A stretch of DNA of 64,000 nucleotides from Hibiscus mutabilis (GCA_019671005.1 CM033747.1:22347188-22411187), one strand, 5' to 3'; shown: positions 22,052 to 32,760, counted from the stretch's first letter. The notes: generated from the sequence alone by a model not told the origin. Numbers and translations are program-made.

Positions 22052-22704
22052 GTTACAAACCAATCGAAACACCTATGGATGCAGGCTTGAAATTCAACCA
22101 AGGTGATTCAAGTCCTAAAACAGACAAGGGGTTGTATCAAAGGTTAGTTGAAAAGTTAATTTATTTATCCTTGACCAGACCTGACATAGCTTTTTCAGTT
22201 AACATTGTTAGCCAGCATATGACTAACCCTACTGAAGAACATATGGAAGCTATAAAGAGGATTCTAAGGTATCTCAAAGGGACACCAGGCCATGGTTTGA
22301 TGTTCAAGAAAACAGGGGACAAGACAATGAAGACCTTTATAGACTCTAGCTGAGCAAGTGAGCTGACAGATAGAAGGTCAACCAATGGATATTGTTCTTT
22401 TGTTTGGGGAAACTTGGTCACTTGAAAAAGCAAGAAACAAACAGTTGTTTCGAGGAGCAGTGCAGAGGTAGAATATAGGGCATTAGCTCTTGGAATGTTT
22501 GAAGGAATATGGTTGGTAAAACTGCTAAAAGAGCTGAGAGTGAGTGAAAAAGAAAAGTTTGAAGTGTTCTGTGACAATCAGTCTACAATCCAGATTGCCA
22601 AGAACCCTATTCAACATGACAGAACAAAGCATGTTGAAATTGACAGACACTTCATCGCAGAGAAACTTACAAGTGAAGTGGCAGTTTTGAACTGTCCCTA
22701 CTGA
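22045..22704 (+). pseudogene. Copia RT C-terminus and RNase H, with stops
   Basis: Starting MLGYKPIETPMD, the sequence has TRPDIAFSVNIVSQ and MEAIKRILRYLKGTPGHGL, then a stop where the conserved TDADWA motif should be (the Trp codon reads TGA). Another stop follows in the GNLVTWKSKKQ segment. The end includes SSAEVEYRAL, CDNQSTIQIAKNPIQHDRTK and IDRHFI, the RNase H motifs. Confidence 0.88.
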
Positions 22705-22811
22705 AGAACAAGTACCAGACATGCTAACAAAAGCTTTGCCAAAAGCCTTTTTCGAGAAATTCAAATTCAAGCTGGGATTATACAATGTATATTCTCTAGC
22801 TTGAGGGGGAG

Positions 22812-23091
22812 TGTAAGTTTAGTCCGGTGTAAATAGAATTATTTACTTAGTATTTAATTGTTATTAGTAGTTTTAGTTAAAGTCTACTACCTAAACGTGT
22901 TGTAATCATAATATAAGTAGGAGTAGTCTAATGTAAGTAGCATTAAAAGTCTTAAGTAGGTAGGACTCCTAATTGTATTCTAATTCCTACTCTAAGCCTA
23001 TAAAAGGGTTGTAATCCTTGTAAAATTTTATTCATTCGAAATACAGAACAGAAATTTTTCTGTCCCTCTTCAAGTTTTATGTTTTTCTTCA
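22812..23091 (+). repeat. 3' LTR of the Copia element
   Basis: Matches 19131-19408 apart from about nine substitutions and two single-base gaps by eye. The preceding TTGAGGGGGAG is the polypurine tract. Confidence 0.9.
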
Positions 23092-23096
23092 ATAGT

Positions 23097-23734
23097 GCCC
23101 GTAATCAATGAAAAGGATTAGAAGAAACAATGAAAAGAAGGCTTTTGGCAATAAAGTGTTTACAAAGTATTTTATGCAAGATGGTCCTTCAATCTTTGAA
23201 GAAGCAATCTGATATATGTATATGGGATTATATCTAATTGTGACAAAGACAGAAGTTGATCCATCAATCTGACAGCTTTCATAAGGAACAATCAATGGGG
23301 CATGAGACAGAAGATTATGTTGTACGGAATGAAGAAGAAGAATAAACACACAGAGTTGAAAGTGAAATGAAGCAAAAATAGTAATCCTTTTTTCTAGAAC
23401 GGGACAAGATGGAATGCGAGAAGTATGCTCTAAAACATTTAAAACCCAATTTTACAAATAGTAATTAATATGGTGAAAATTACACCACTTTTCTTATTTG
23501 AATAGTTGCATGTCTTTTTTTACTGACAGAAAATTGTAGAAAACATTAACTAACTCATTTATTTCCTTTCTACTCACACTTTTAGAAAATCCAAGAAATA
23601 ATTCAATTCACCCAAACAATCTGTTACAATCTAGAGAGGGTTGCCAAAAACAAAATGCTCGACTTTAACGAACCCAAAAATCCAGAATACAAAACGAGAA
23701 GTCATTAAAAACATTTCACAGAATTTGAACTTAC
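23097..23734 (-). other. KRR1 intron 2, native part
   Basis: Intron sequence between the Copia element and exon 2; no further gene seen. Confidence 0.6.
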
Positions 23735-23815
23735 CAAGTTGAGCTCAGCAGCAATACCATATTCTTTCAAAGCTGATTTAACCTTTGGCCAGCCAAGCTT
23801 CTTGTAAGTATTTTT
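23735..23815 (-). pseudogene. KRR1: KRR1 exon 2 with 4-bp frameshifting duplication
   Basis: An AG acceptor precedes AAAAATACTTACAAG and a GTAAGT donor follows at 23734. The exon reads KYLQEAW, then TGGC is duplicated (plus strand GCCAGCCA near 23787-23794), which adds 4 bp and gives an immediate TAA; the KRR1 sequence VKSALKEYGIAAELNL continues in another frame. Without the extra 4 bp the exon is 77 bp and its phase fits exons 1 and 3. Confidence 0.87.
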
Positions 23816-23896
23816 CTTTAGGGGAAAAAAGGTACCAAACATAAGTACTAAAAAGTAATAAAACTAGAAAAATTGGTGAGGAAGTTAGTTAATTAC

Positions 23897-24094
23897 CTCG
23901 GTAGCGAGGGAAGATAGTGGAAAAAGAGCTGACTTCCAACAATCCATCTGGGTTCCAATCCAAGAAGGGTCGAACTTCTCAATTTTCCAACGATCAATGT
24001 TTGGGTCCTCGTCCCATGGCTTTGGCTTATCATGTTTACCTTTATGCTTCTTCTTCGGTTCCAGATTCTCTTCGTTCGCATTTTCTACTTCCAT
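23897..24094 (-). pseudogene. KRR1: KRR1 exon 1 with 5-bp frameshifting duplication
   Basis: The start is the ATG at 24094 giving MEVENANEENLEPKKK, which matches the usual KRR1 start; an in-frame upstream Met adds nine residues not found in homologues. A lysine-rich tract is followed by HDKPKPWDEDPNID and KFDPSW, all KRR1 signatures. Directly after that TTGGA is repeated in tandem (plus strand TCCAATCCAA near 23958-23967), adding 5 bp and shifting the frame. In the shifted frame the rest reads NPDGLLEVSSFSTIFPRYR, as in KRR1, up to the donor GTAATT at 23896. Confidence 0.88.
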
Positions 24095-24723
24095 TTTAAC
24101 TTTCAAATCCCTAGAAAACAAATGAGAATTACTTATGTTGCCGCAGCAGAAGCTAAGATATTAGCGTCAATAGAGTTTTGGAGGCTGCTGAGAAGTTTGG
24201 ATTGGTGAAGATACACTTTTACACTTAACAATCAATCAGTCCAGATAAAATTCTCTTAAAACTAACATAACCGACTTTCAAAAATTGAGAGCAAAAACTG
24301 AACCAACCTTTAAAAATCCGAACCAGCTTTATTCGTTCAGTTTGGTCGGACATAACCTAGACAATTTAAATTTCTATAAAGAGTTACATAAAGACTTGTA
24401 TAAATCAGTTTCCCCAATATATTTTGAAGAAAAAAAACAAGCATCACTGATTTTACAGAAAGAACTAAAACAACTATAATGATTCACCTAAGTTTATGTA
24501 TTGAATTGAGTTCTAAAAGTAACTACAATGCTCCAACAATAAGTTCAGCTTATTTTTATGCAAAAATGTGGTACAAAACAGGAATTAGTTCTGGTAATGA
24601 CTCCATTGAATGGAAATAGTATGTCATAGGATATTTTTTGTCTTATATTACAACATTAATCTAACAGAATTCAGTATCAGAAGAAAACTTACAATGGTGG
24701 TTGATGTGAGTTAATTTCAGTAC
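24095..24723. other. Upstream region of KRR1
   Basis: This would hold the KRR1 5' UTR and promoter. No clear TATA box or further exon could be assigned. Confidence 0.4.
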
Positions 24724-24948
24724 TTGTCGGCTCAGCTGTGGGTTAATTTCAGTAGCTTTCGGGCTGAGATGTGGGTGGAGCAATCGATAAAGCAAGCCAA
24801 CGGCAAGGGTGGCGTGGCCGTGAACGGAGGGAGGTTGGAACTGAAGAGAGGAGTCGGGCTAACGGGTATTGTTCAATTCTTCTGGTCCAACGCTGTTTTA
24901 GGTTTAGCTTTTAGTTCTGGTATTTTATTTGGCTTAACTATAAAATAG
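24724..24948 (+). other. GC-richer unrecognised frame next to a MULE
   Basis: A 74-residue open frame (MSAQLWVNFSSFRAEMWVEQ at its start) runs into the left end of the MULE at 24931, so its last residues come from the transposon. The sequence is richer in GC than its surroundings and contains an imperfect direct duplication of about 33 bp (near 24712-24775, GTTAATTTCAGTA repeated). It could be a 5' exon or UTR of a lost neighbour of KRR1; no family was recognised. Confidence 0.2.
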
Positions 24949-25723
24949 GTGTACTTTGTCATTTTCTTAACGATAGATGCTTAAAATATTTTTTAGCTCA
25001 AATAGGTGCTTAATATTTTAATCATTATCATTTTAGGTGTTTGGCCGTTTAAAAAATTACTTTGACTAATTAAAATGTGGCTTTGATTTTAATTTCTTTT
25101 TTGTATTTAAAAAAAATCCCTAAATTTCAAAAAATTCACAAATTAACCTCCAAAATTCGAAATCCCTAACTCCTCAAAATCTAATTCCCGATTTGAGTTG
25201 ATTCCACCGTCGATGGCCACGCCGCCGCCCATCATACCCGTCGTCGGACCTCAACCATTTACCCCACCACCCCATCGTCAAAATCGACCGACGCCGTGCG
25301 AAACGTCAGACGAATAATTTGAGTTGATTCGAACAATTCAAGACGAACGACGGCCGAACATATGATGAACGGTGTCTTGGTCTTTCGGTGAGGGGAAGGT
25401 GCTTCATTCTATCGCCAATTACATGATCAACGCCGGCGGGAGTGACCGAATTTGGGGGTTTAGGGATTGGGGACTATTTTGTGAATATTTGAAAATTTTA
25501 GGATTTTTTATAATTTCTAATTTCTTTTTTTTAAATAAAATAAAACAAAAACATGTCATGTGTCATATTTTTATTGGCTAACAAAAATTTTTAAATAGCT
25601 GTTAACGGCCAAACATCTAAATTGGTAACGGTGAAAACGTTAAACACCTATTTCAGCTAAAAAAATTTAGGCACCTATTACAAAAAACAAGTATAATTTG
25701 GGCACTTATTTTATAGTTAAACC
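24931..25723. mobile_element. MULE-type nonautonomous element, Pack-MULE candidate
   Basis: Inverted ends GGCTTAACTATAAAATAGGTG and the complement of CACTTATTTTATAGTTAAACC bound 793 bp, with a perfect 9-bp target duplication ATTTTATTT (24922-24930 and 25724-25732), the MULE hallmark. The inverted repeats extend inward for more than 100 bp. Between about 25190 and 25470 the sequence is strikingly GC-rich (GCCACGCCGCCGCCC and CGCCGGCGGGAGTG), unlike the rest of the window, as if a gene piece had been captured. Confidence 0.85.
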
Positions 25724-25732
25724 ATTTTATTT

Positions 25733-26644
25733 TTACTATAATAAACAAAATGAGGGATTATTTAACATGGTGATGTAATTTGAGGGATTGTTTTAGTATA
25801 ATTAGCCCTTTTATTATTTTTATTTCTTTTTTAAATAAAATTATGATTGGATTTGGGTTTGTACCAAAGGAAAAAGGATTTGTTAATTTTACAAATCTAA
25901 CTTAACTAATATTTATTGATTTAGGTTGGAGCAAGATTATATGTCTGATAATTTAAATTATATTTTGGATTTTTTTTGTCGTGCTACGGATGTTTTCTCG
26001 TTCAGTTGTTCCTGACAACAAAAGATATGTTGGTGTAGTATCAAATTACATTTCAAAAACCCAAATACAATGTTTTTCGATGCGATAGTTCTTTGGCTAC
26101 TGCTCAGGTTTGAGAAACAAATGGAGATTTTCGATGTGAGAGATCTTAAAAGAAAAAAACTCAAGGTTTTAAATTAAGAGAAAAGAAAGAAACTTCACTC
26201 ATCCATGATTGAAATCTAGAAAGCCCTGATCGTGTTTCTTTAAGGACTATGTAAAGAAGAAACCGAGAGAAGAAGAGAAGGATGGAATTAATGATTTTTT
26301 TCGTATTAGGACTAAATTGATTAAATGTGTTAATAGAAAAGATTAATTGTCCTATTATACAAAGTTTTATAACTGTCACATCACCAACTTAACGGTAGTT
26401 ACCGGTCTTTAAGGTTTGAGTTACCGTTTTGTAACAAACATAAAGTTTAATTATCATTTTGTAACTTATAAAAGTTTGGTTACCATTTTATTTTTCATGG
26501 ATAGCTTAGTTACAATTTTGGTACTTTATCCTTGATTTTATCTTGAAATTCAATATCTTTTAAGTGTCAAGCATTTGAACCAGTTTTTAAATGGAATGCT
26601 TTGATTAAGGCGAGTTTTTGATTTAAAATGAGTTTCTTACTCAC
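25733..26644. other. Intergenic sequence, no gene recognised
   Basis: AT-rich. Around 26370-26530 GTTACCATTTTGTAAC-like phrases recur, suggesting a decayed repeat, but no ends or target duplication were found. Confidence 0.5.
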
Positions 26645-27354
26645 TAGGGATGGCAACTAGGGGCGGGTGCGGATACCCCCTCCTCCATACCCATACTCAC
26701 TTTAAATTTTTATATCCATCACTTACCCACCATAGACGACGGCTACTATTTTTCAAATCCACCCCCGCTACCTAACTGGGTGCCTACCACCCAAACTATA
26801 CCCGCCCGTACCCACTTGACAAATAACTACTAATATCGAATTATGTAAAAATAAACCATTGATTGTGTAAAAGAAGAGTAAAATTTTGCATATTTTATTG
26901 ATTGATCAAGTGGATATATATAATACATTGAAACATGTATAAATTTAACTACAACTAACTTAACTAATGCACATTTATATCTGTATAAATTTTACTTAAC
27001 TACATCTAACTAACTAATGGCCATAGACAATTGTAAAGAATGTTTATACCCTAAGATTTGGTTAAATTATAAGGCACGCCCTTTAAATCTTAGGGTTTTA
27101 CAGAATAAGTTATGAACTTATTCATAAATTCATAATGATCCAAAATTTATAGGGTGGGTAGTTAGTGGGCGGGACGGGTGGATGCGGGGTGGGACGGGTG
27201 GATGCTGGAGGATACGGTGCGGGTAAGGTTTCAAATCCATCACCTATCCACTACCCACGGCGGGTATAACTTTTTACATCCACATCCGCCCACTACCCAC
27301 CAAACTCATACCCATCCCCACCTCAACTGGGGCGGGTGCGAAATCCGCAAAATG
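26645..27354. mobile_element. Degenerate GC-rich hAT-like repeat
   Basis: It starts TAGGGATGGCAACTAGGGGC, a common hAT MITE end, and holds blocks of GGGCGGGTGCGGATACC and its complement (26645-26820 and 27150-27350). A mirror right end was not found; instead CAACTGGGGCGGGTGCG recurs in the same orientation near 27326. AT-rich sequence at 26830-27130 looks like an internal insertion. Confidence 0.45.
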
Positions 27355-27420
27355 TAAATATTTTTGTAAGTGTTTTTGACTTGTACAAATATATTAAATG
27401 CTTCAATAGATTCAAAATTT

Positions 27421-27852
27421 GTCATTCGTACCGGTACACTACCCTCGATACCGATACGCAGACATCCGTACTGATATGACCCTTTAGCGTACCGATACGA
27501 GCATGCTTTACAGAATTCTAGAAAGGAATTTTGGTACTAGTACAGTCCCATTCATACTGGAACCCCAGGCACCGTACCGATACAGTAGTATCGCGTACTG
27601 GTACGCCTTATTTTTTATGCACAACGGCTCTTTCCTGTCATTCGTACCGGTACACTACCCTCGATACCGATACGCAGACATCCATACTGATATGACCCTT
27701 TAGCGTACCGATACGAGCATGCTTTCCAGAATTCTAGAAAGGAATTTTGGTACTAGTACAGTCCCATTCATACTGGAACCCCAGGCACCGTACCGATACG
27801 GTAGTATCGCGTACTGGTACGCCTTATTTTTTATGCACAACGGCTCTTTCCT
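27421..27852. repeat. Two tandem copies of a 216-bp unit rich in GTAYCGRTAC palindromes
   Basis: The unit GTCATTCGTACCGGTACACT... at 27421 recurs at 27637 with only a few substitutions. Each copy carries several self-complementary or near self-complementary motifs such as GTACCGGTAC, GATACCGATAC and CGTACCGATACG. A further partial stretch with the same motifs reaches 27900. Confidence 0.9.
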
Positions 27853-28019
27853 GATATGGTAGGTACTGATATCGGAGTCCCGCGTATCGATACCGACATG
27901 CTTAAAAGTGCATTTAATGTTGATTTTTCATCTCCCAATGGCTCCAAACCACCCCCAACGGCCATAAACAGTTAGTATCTCATTCCACACCTTAAAAGAA
28001 CACTTGGGACACTTGAAGA

Positions 28020-28547
28020 TAGGGGTGAGCAAAACTCGACTCAACTTGAAAGAACTGAAATTTTTGACTCAACTTGAGGCGAAAAACTCGACTCATCTTG
28101 CCTCGACTCGAAATTTCATAAACTCGACTCGAAATAATTTTAAATAAAGTTTGAGTTGTAAAATGGAAATTCGAATAACTTGAAATTTTTAGTAATTAGT
28201 GGATTGATTCTTAAGTTCAAGTCGAGTCCCTCATTTTTTTCTGGTATATATATACCGATATGAAAAATATGAAGAAATATATATCACATATGAAAAAATA
28301 TGAATAAATATGTATGCATATCTTATATGATTAGAGAAAGTCCTTTAAATTGGAATCAAACTGTATTATAACAAGATAAATAATTCAATTAAATTTGTAT
28401 AGGAACTTGAAAACTTGACTCAACTCGAATTTCATAAACTCGACTCGAATCAAAATATTTCAAATAAAGTTTGAGTTATAAAATATGACGTGTCAACTCG
28501 AATAACTCGAAATTTTTTGACTAAACTTGATCAAACGCTCACCCCTA
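28020..28547. mobile_element. hAT-type MITE inserted in a Copia-type LTR
   Basis: Ends TAGGGGTGAGC and GCTCACCCCTA are perfect inverted repeats, and CTTGAAGA is perfectly duplicated on both sides (28012-28019, 28548-28555). The interior repeats AACTCGACTCGAA. Excising it restores continuity with the element C LTR at 38011. Confidence 0.9.
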
Positions 28548-29109
28548 CTTGAAGATGGCAAGAGAACACATCCAAGCATAATGATCAAGAGAAATAGCAT
28601 TTAAGTCTTATTTTCTCTTTTCTCTTGTATATATTGTATAGAGAGTTTTTTTTATTGTTTTATTCTTTACACTCTTGTGAGCTTAATTATTGTAAACACT
28701 CACCTTGTGAGATATTCATTGTTTACACAAATTACCTTGTAGAAGGGAGAGTTTCTAGTTTAGCTTAAGGAAAAACTATAGTGATTCTATCTTAGCCGTT
28801 AAAAGATGCCCAGGTTACTCTTTAGCCCGTAAAAAGAAAGAATTCACAGTAGTGAATTGGGAAATCCTTAGTGGTGTGCTAAGGTATTAGAATGTAGACT
28901 TGTTTAGAAGTCCAACCACACTAAAATTGATTGTGCAAAATTGTCCATTATTTTTTGATTTTTTTCAATTCATTCGAGAAGCAATTTCAACCCCCTTGAT
29001 GGTATTCGGTTGATCGATTTGAGCCCAACATAAATCAATTTCAAGAAAAAAGACTATGTTTATTTTAGTGCGCATATATGTCGATTACATCTTATCAATG
29101 CTTTATTAG

Positions 29110-29237
29110 TTATTTTTTTGAACAATTTCTACATGTGGAGAGGAAATTTGCTCCTAATGGGTTTAGAACCCACAACCTAGGGGAAATGAGAGGGTGTCAA
29201 GTGAGAGCTTTAACCACTTGCTCTAAAGATTGTTGAC
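29110..29237 (-). repeat. tRNA-derived SINE-like sequence
   Basis: On the minus strand TAGAGCAAGTGGTTAAAGC resembles a pol III A box and GGTTCTAAACCC, about 45 bp downstream, a B box. The end CATGTAGAAATTGTTC is followed by seven A, a plausible tail. Target duplications were not clear. A decayed tRNA-like repeat is the best reading. Confidence 0.5.
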
Positions 29238-29609
29238 AATGTTTTACTAGTTTTTAAACTTTCACCTGTTGAAGAAACTAAATGTTTTTATAAAATAAAT
29301 TTAAATTCACATATTTATGTCTCATGTTTGTTATAATTTAAATTGTATCTACAAAATTGGCTTATATTACAAATAAATACCTAAATTATATTATTTTTTT
29401 CATTTAGGTACCTAAAGTATTTTTTGGCCATATTAAGTACTTAAAGTATACTTTTTGGTTAAATTAGGTACCTAAAATAATTTTTGGTCAAAATGTGTGC
29501 CTAAAATATTTTTTGGTCAAAATAGGTACCTAAAGTGTGTGTATATTTATATATATATAATTTAATTTCAAATTGAAAACAAGAAAATAAACAAGAAGAG
29601 CAATTTTGG
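29238..29609. other. AT-rich intergenic sequence
   Basis: Contains repeated TAGGTACCTAAA phrases (29400-29535), probably a decayed repeat. Nothing coding was seen. Confidence 0.45.
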
Positions 29610-31706
29610 TGTAACACCCCATTCCAAGTCTGGTAGGAATCCGGGTCGGGAAGCGTTATCGGTGAACAATACGGTGATTTAGATTGATGGTTACAATCAT
29701 TCATACTATAAATTGTGTGACAATATGCAAGGCCGTACCGATACACCATCACCTGTATTGGTACGACAAGGCTTGTAATGACAGATTTTATCTGGTTTAT
29801 TAGCGTTTTACCCAACCAAACCATTTTCAAATTCAATGAAACTTTACCAGCAAATCTTTATCACTTATAACTACTATCATGTTAAATTTTAGGGTCGAAT
29901 GAATCTGTTTGCAATGTTTTCCCTATTTTAGGCCAAATATACATATATAGCCATTTTTAGCTACTTTTAAAAGGTCAAGTTTAAAGCCTTAAACTTATAC
30001 AAGTCAACTATAATACACACATATCAAAAAGGGTAAAATTGACTTATGCAACACTTATGCCACCATACTAGGAGTCTATAGAGTTGATATACTTTACTTT
30101 ATCAACGAAGTGACTTGCCAAAAACCTTCTCCGACCCCGATCTCGATCTCAACAACTTTTTAACTTGAAATGCATGTAAGATGAATGCATTAGGCATACT
30201 TTGCCTAGTGAGGTAGTCAAAGAATGGAATAATCGTAGAATGTATTCTATCATAATTCATGGTTAACTATGACAATAATAACATGACATGCAATTCAATA
30301 GCAATTATACACTGTATCAATGTGCGATGCAACAACAATAATCAATACAATAATCAAATTCAATAACAACTTATATTGTATAACAATAAGTTTCCTTGGA
30401 TCGATGTACGGTATATGGATACGCAAATTCCTATGCCACACCAAAAACAATAGTGGTCTAGTCCCTCCGCCGCACCAATATGACTATACACAACATCCCT
30501 ACGCTGCACCACAATAAAAGTCGTAGCCTACCCGTACCAACGAGCTTATAAATTCTTTGGCATGCCAATTGTATCCAATACTACTTGAATCCACGGTTCA
30601 ATATCAATAGTCCTGTAACAATGATTTTAATGACAATGGATCAATAGCAATAGTTCAATAGCCATGTTTCAATATCGGTAAGCAATAGCAACGATTCAAT
30701 ACAATATCCAATGACAATAAATCAATATCAATGTTCCAATGGCCTTATTCAATACTCAATGATCAATGATTCTATATGCCAATGCTTCAATGATTTTGAT
30801 AACAATACTAACAATGCTTCGGACAACGAATCGATGCAATACTTACCAATACTTACCCATATAGCCATCAACAATGTTCTTATGTAATAACCTTAATACA
30901 CAAAGTTAACACTGCAATAATCGATATTCAAAGGTTCGGGAAAGGCACCTAGCCTATTCTCGAGACTCCGACTACACTCACCTTAACTTCCGAAGTTTTC
31001 AAGGCTCTCGAATAATGATTCCCTTGTTCTTAGATTTCAAGGGAGTTGATGGCCCTTCTTTCTCCAACACATGAGCAAATCAAAAGCTATCTAATGATGT
31101 AGAGAAATCAATGAAAGCTTGCATAAACAAGAGAGGTGCTTGCTTGAGCTAGGGGTAAGAGATGACAATGGAGGTGTTTGCTTGAGTTTTAAGGAGAAAA
31201 GATGGAATGTGGGAAAGGGAGCCTCGGTGGAGCTACAATAATTCTTAAAGTGTTCGAACCACTTAGTTCCCCTTTTGAAAACATAACCGAGAGGTTTCCT
31301 CTTTTGGATGGAAACCTATTATTTTATAATAAATTCCTTTTCATCTTTTGGATACAATAATTCCCTTCTTAATTCCTATAATCTTTTCCTCATTTCAATA
31401 ATTATCTCACATGAATGGGTGGCAAGCTAGGAGGTGTTTCACCTAAAAAATGGTATAATTATAAGACTGGTCCCTCAACTTTCTAAACTTTACCTTATTA
31501 TCTCCAAACTCATTTATCTCAATTTAATCACTAAATTGTTCCTAATAATTCATTTATGTCCAAAGTCTATAAATTAGTCTCAATCAGAGTCGAATACGAT
31601 GCATTTGGCCACACAATTTAAGTCAATGAAATGTTTGACCTTTCCGATATAGAATTTTTTATCACCAAAACATAATTCTGACTAGACCGGTTTTCGGGAT
31701 ATCACA
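29610..31706 (-). mobile_element. Solo LTR, gypsy type (2.1 kb)
   Basis: TGTAACACCCC at the left and GATATCACA at the right bound 2,097 bp, with a perfect 5-bp duplication TTTGG (29605-29609 and 31707-31711). No primer site or coding region lies inside. In the sense (minus) direction it begins TGTGATATCCCGAAAACC. It carries the conserved core (30555-30576) and hairpin (30189-30214), and GTACCGATAC-type motifs near 29733-29765. Confidence 0.88.
30189..30214 (-). promoter_or_regulatory. Conserved LTR hairpin, compensated stem (solo LTR 29610)
   Basis: On the sense strand CTCAC is followed by TAGGCA, loop AAGTA, then TGCCTA. Two base pairs differ from the element A stem and both are changed on both sides. 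Confidence 0.55.
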
Positions 31707-31711
31707 TTTGG

Positions 31712-32760
31712 TAATCTTAATTTTTATATTGAATTTGGGAATTTTTTGAGCGTGTAGCATACATTGATTTTAAGAGTCTTTTATAGAGGGCTATATATTT
31801 TTTACAATTATTTTTTCCCACATTTTGATACATTATTGTACACAGTGGGAATCTTCACTATTACAACTTTACTATTCATGAAATCTAATTTTGGATGGAT
31901 AGATTTTTACAATTATTTTCCCCTACAATTCGATACATTATTGAACATAGTGTCGAATACATTGATCCTGAGAGTCTTTTATAGAGGGCTCTGTCCTCTT
32001 TTACAATTATTTTCCCCACAATTCGATACATTATTGAACATGGTAGGAATCTTTAGTATTCATGAATGACATCCATTTTTCTATTCATGAATGACATCCC
32101 TTTTATCTTTAAAAGTCTTCCACTATTATTGAAAGATATATACGTAAAAAAAGAATTAGGATCATTTTATCGACAATTTAACATCAAAGATGAACATTCT
32201 TTTTCAAAGATTTGTTGTCCCTCAAAATCAAAAGAAAAAAGACAAAATAAAATCACAGAATATTGTAAGAAAACTAAAATACAAGAAATATAAAAAAGCA
32301 TCAGAACCAAGAAAATAAATTTGAGGATTAATGGATAGATTTTTGAAATCTAGAATTATTTGTTCCTCTTTGGATTTGATACCTATAAGTCTCGTAGATC
32401 TGAGGATGAATGAATGTGTTTTTGAAATCTAATTTTGGAAATAAAATTTGAAATTTGATTAAATTTAATTCCAAATTGAAAACAAGAAAATAAACAAGAA
32501 GAGCAATTTTGGTTATCTGAATTTTTATATTGAATTCGGAAATTTTTTTAGCGGTTTGAATACATTGATTTTGAGACTCTTTTATAGAGGGCTCCGTCCT
32601 CTTTTACAATGATTTTTTTCTCTAAATTCGATACATTTTTAAACATAGTGGAAATCTTCACTATTATAACTTTACTATTCATGAATGACATCCATTTTTC
32701 TATTCATGAATGGCATCCATTTTATCTTTAATTTTTTTCTCACTATTATTGTTACCATTT
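31712..32760. repeat. Three copies of a repeat with TATA-like motif on the minus strand
   Basis: Related blocks lie near 31720-31880, 31895-32060 and 32517-32730. Each has TTTTATAGAGGGCT (at 31780, 31977 and 32580), which on the minus strand reads CCTCTATAAAAG, then ACAATT and TTCGATACATTATT phrases. The blocks keep part of a frame open on the plus strand (31764-32069), read here as a by-product. Their origin is unknown. Confidence 0.6.
32066..32293 (+). other. Unrecognised 75-residue frame
   Basis: The frame is polar and Lys-rich in its second half (SFYRQFNIKDEHSFSKICC, then KSKEKRQNK). It starts inside the second TATA-bearing repeat. No family was recognised, and AT-rich chance opening is possible. 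Confidence 0.2.

Larger units (their letters stand above)
19131..23091 (+). mobile_element. Copia LTR retrotransposon in KRR1 intron 2, antisense to the gene
   Basis: Two short LTRs (19131-19408 and 22812-23091, about 280 bp, roughly ten differences by eye) bound a 3.96 kb element with a perfect 5-bp target duplication ATAGT (19126-19130 and 23092-23096). A polypurine tract TTGAGGGGGAG precedes the 3' LTR. Order protease, integrase, RT, RNase H is Ty1/copia. Most of gag and parts of integrase and RT are deleted and stops are present, so it is not autonomous. It runs opposite to KRR1. Confidence 0.93.
1970..24094 (-). pseudogene. KRR1: KRR1 small-subunit processome component, broken by transposons
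   Basis: KRR1 is a nucleolar KH-domain factor of the small-subunit processome, needed for 18S rRNA maturation. Seven exons match its N-terminal two thirds: exon 1 23897-24094, exon 2 23735-23815, exon 3 18951-19061, exon 4 18665-18733, then exons 5, 6 and 7 at 5058-5115, 4856-4894 and 4638-4742, with a second set at 2390-2446, 2188-2226 and 1970-2074. Most junctions have GT/AG borders and all exon phases agree. Intron 2 holds a Copia element and intron 4 an 11.4 kb gypsy element. Exon 1 has a 5-bp and exon 2 a 4-bp tandem duplication that shift the frame, exon 5 has lost its acceptor AG, and the exons after HPVYHIK-like sequence are not in the window. Identity of the family is firm; loss of function is inferred from the breaks. 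Confidence 0.88.
27355..29030 (+). mobile_element. 5'-truncated Copia-type LTR holding a MITE
   Basis: From about 27900 the sequence matches the LTR of element C (37931-38494): CCCCAACGGCCATAAACA, CTTGTGAG and TTGTTTACACAAAT phrases, and the end GAGCCCAACA at 29030. No primer site follows (TAAATCAATT instead), so this is a solo or truncated LTR. Its proximal part contains the 216-bp tandem duplication and clusters of GTACCGATAC-type decamers. A MITE interrupts it at 28020-28547. Confidence 0.7.

Noticed and set aside
19734..22785. Minus-strand frames across the Copia element
   Set aside because: All are antisense to clear Copia protease, RT and RNase H motifs.
1970..24094. KRR1 as an intact functional gene
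   Set aside because: Two exon frameshifts, a lost acceptor, duplicated exons and no 3' exons in the window. Sequencing error could explain some but not all of these.
24724..24948. A real 74-residue host gene
   Set aside because: Its end is read from the MULE terminus and no homology was recognised; kept only as a low-confidence frame.
29110..29237. A functional tRNA gene
   Set aside because: Only A- and B-box-like motifs are present; a cloverleaf with a proper anticodon arm cannot be drawn.
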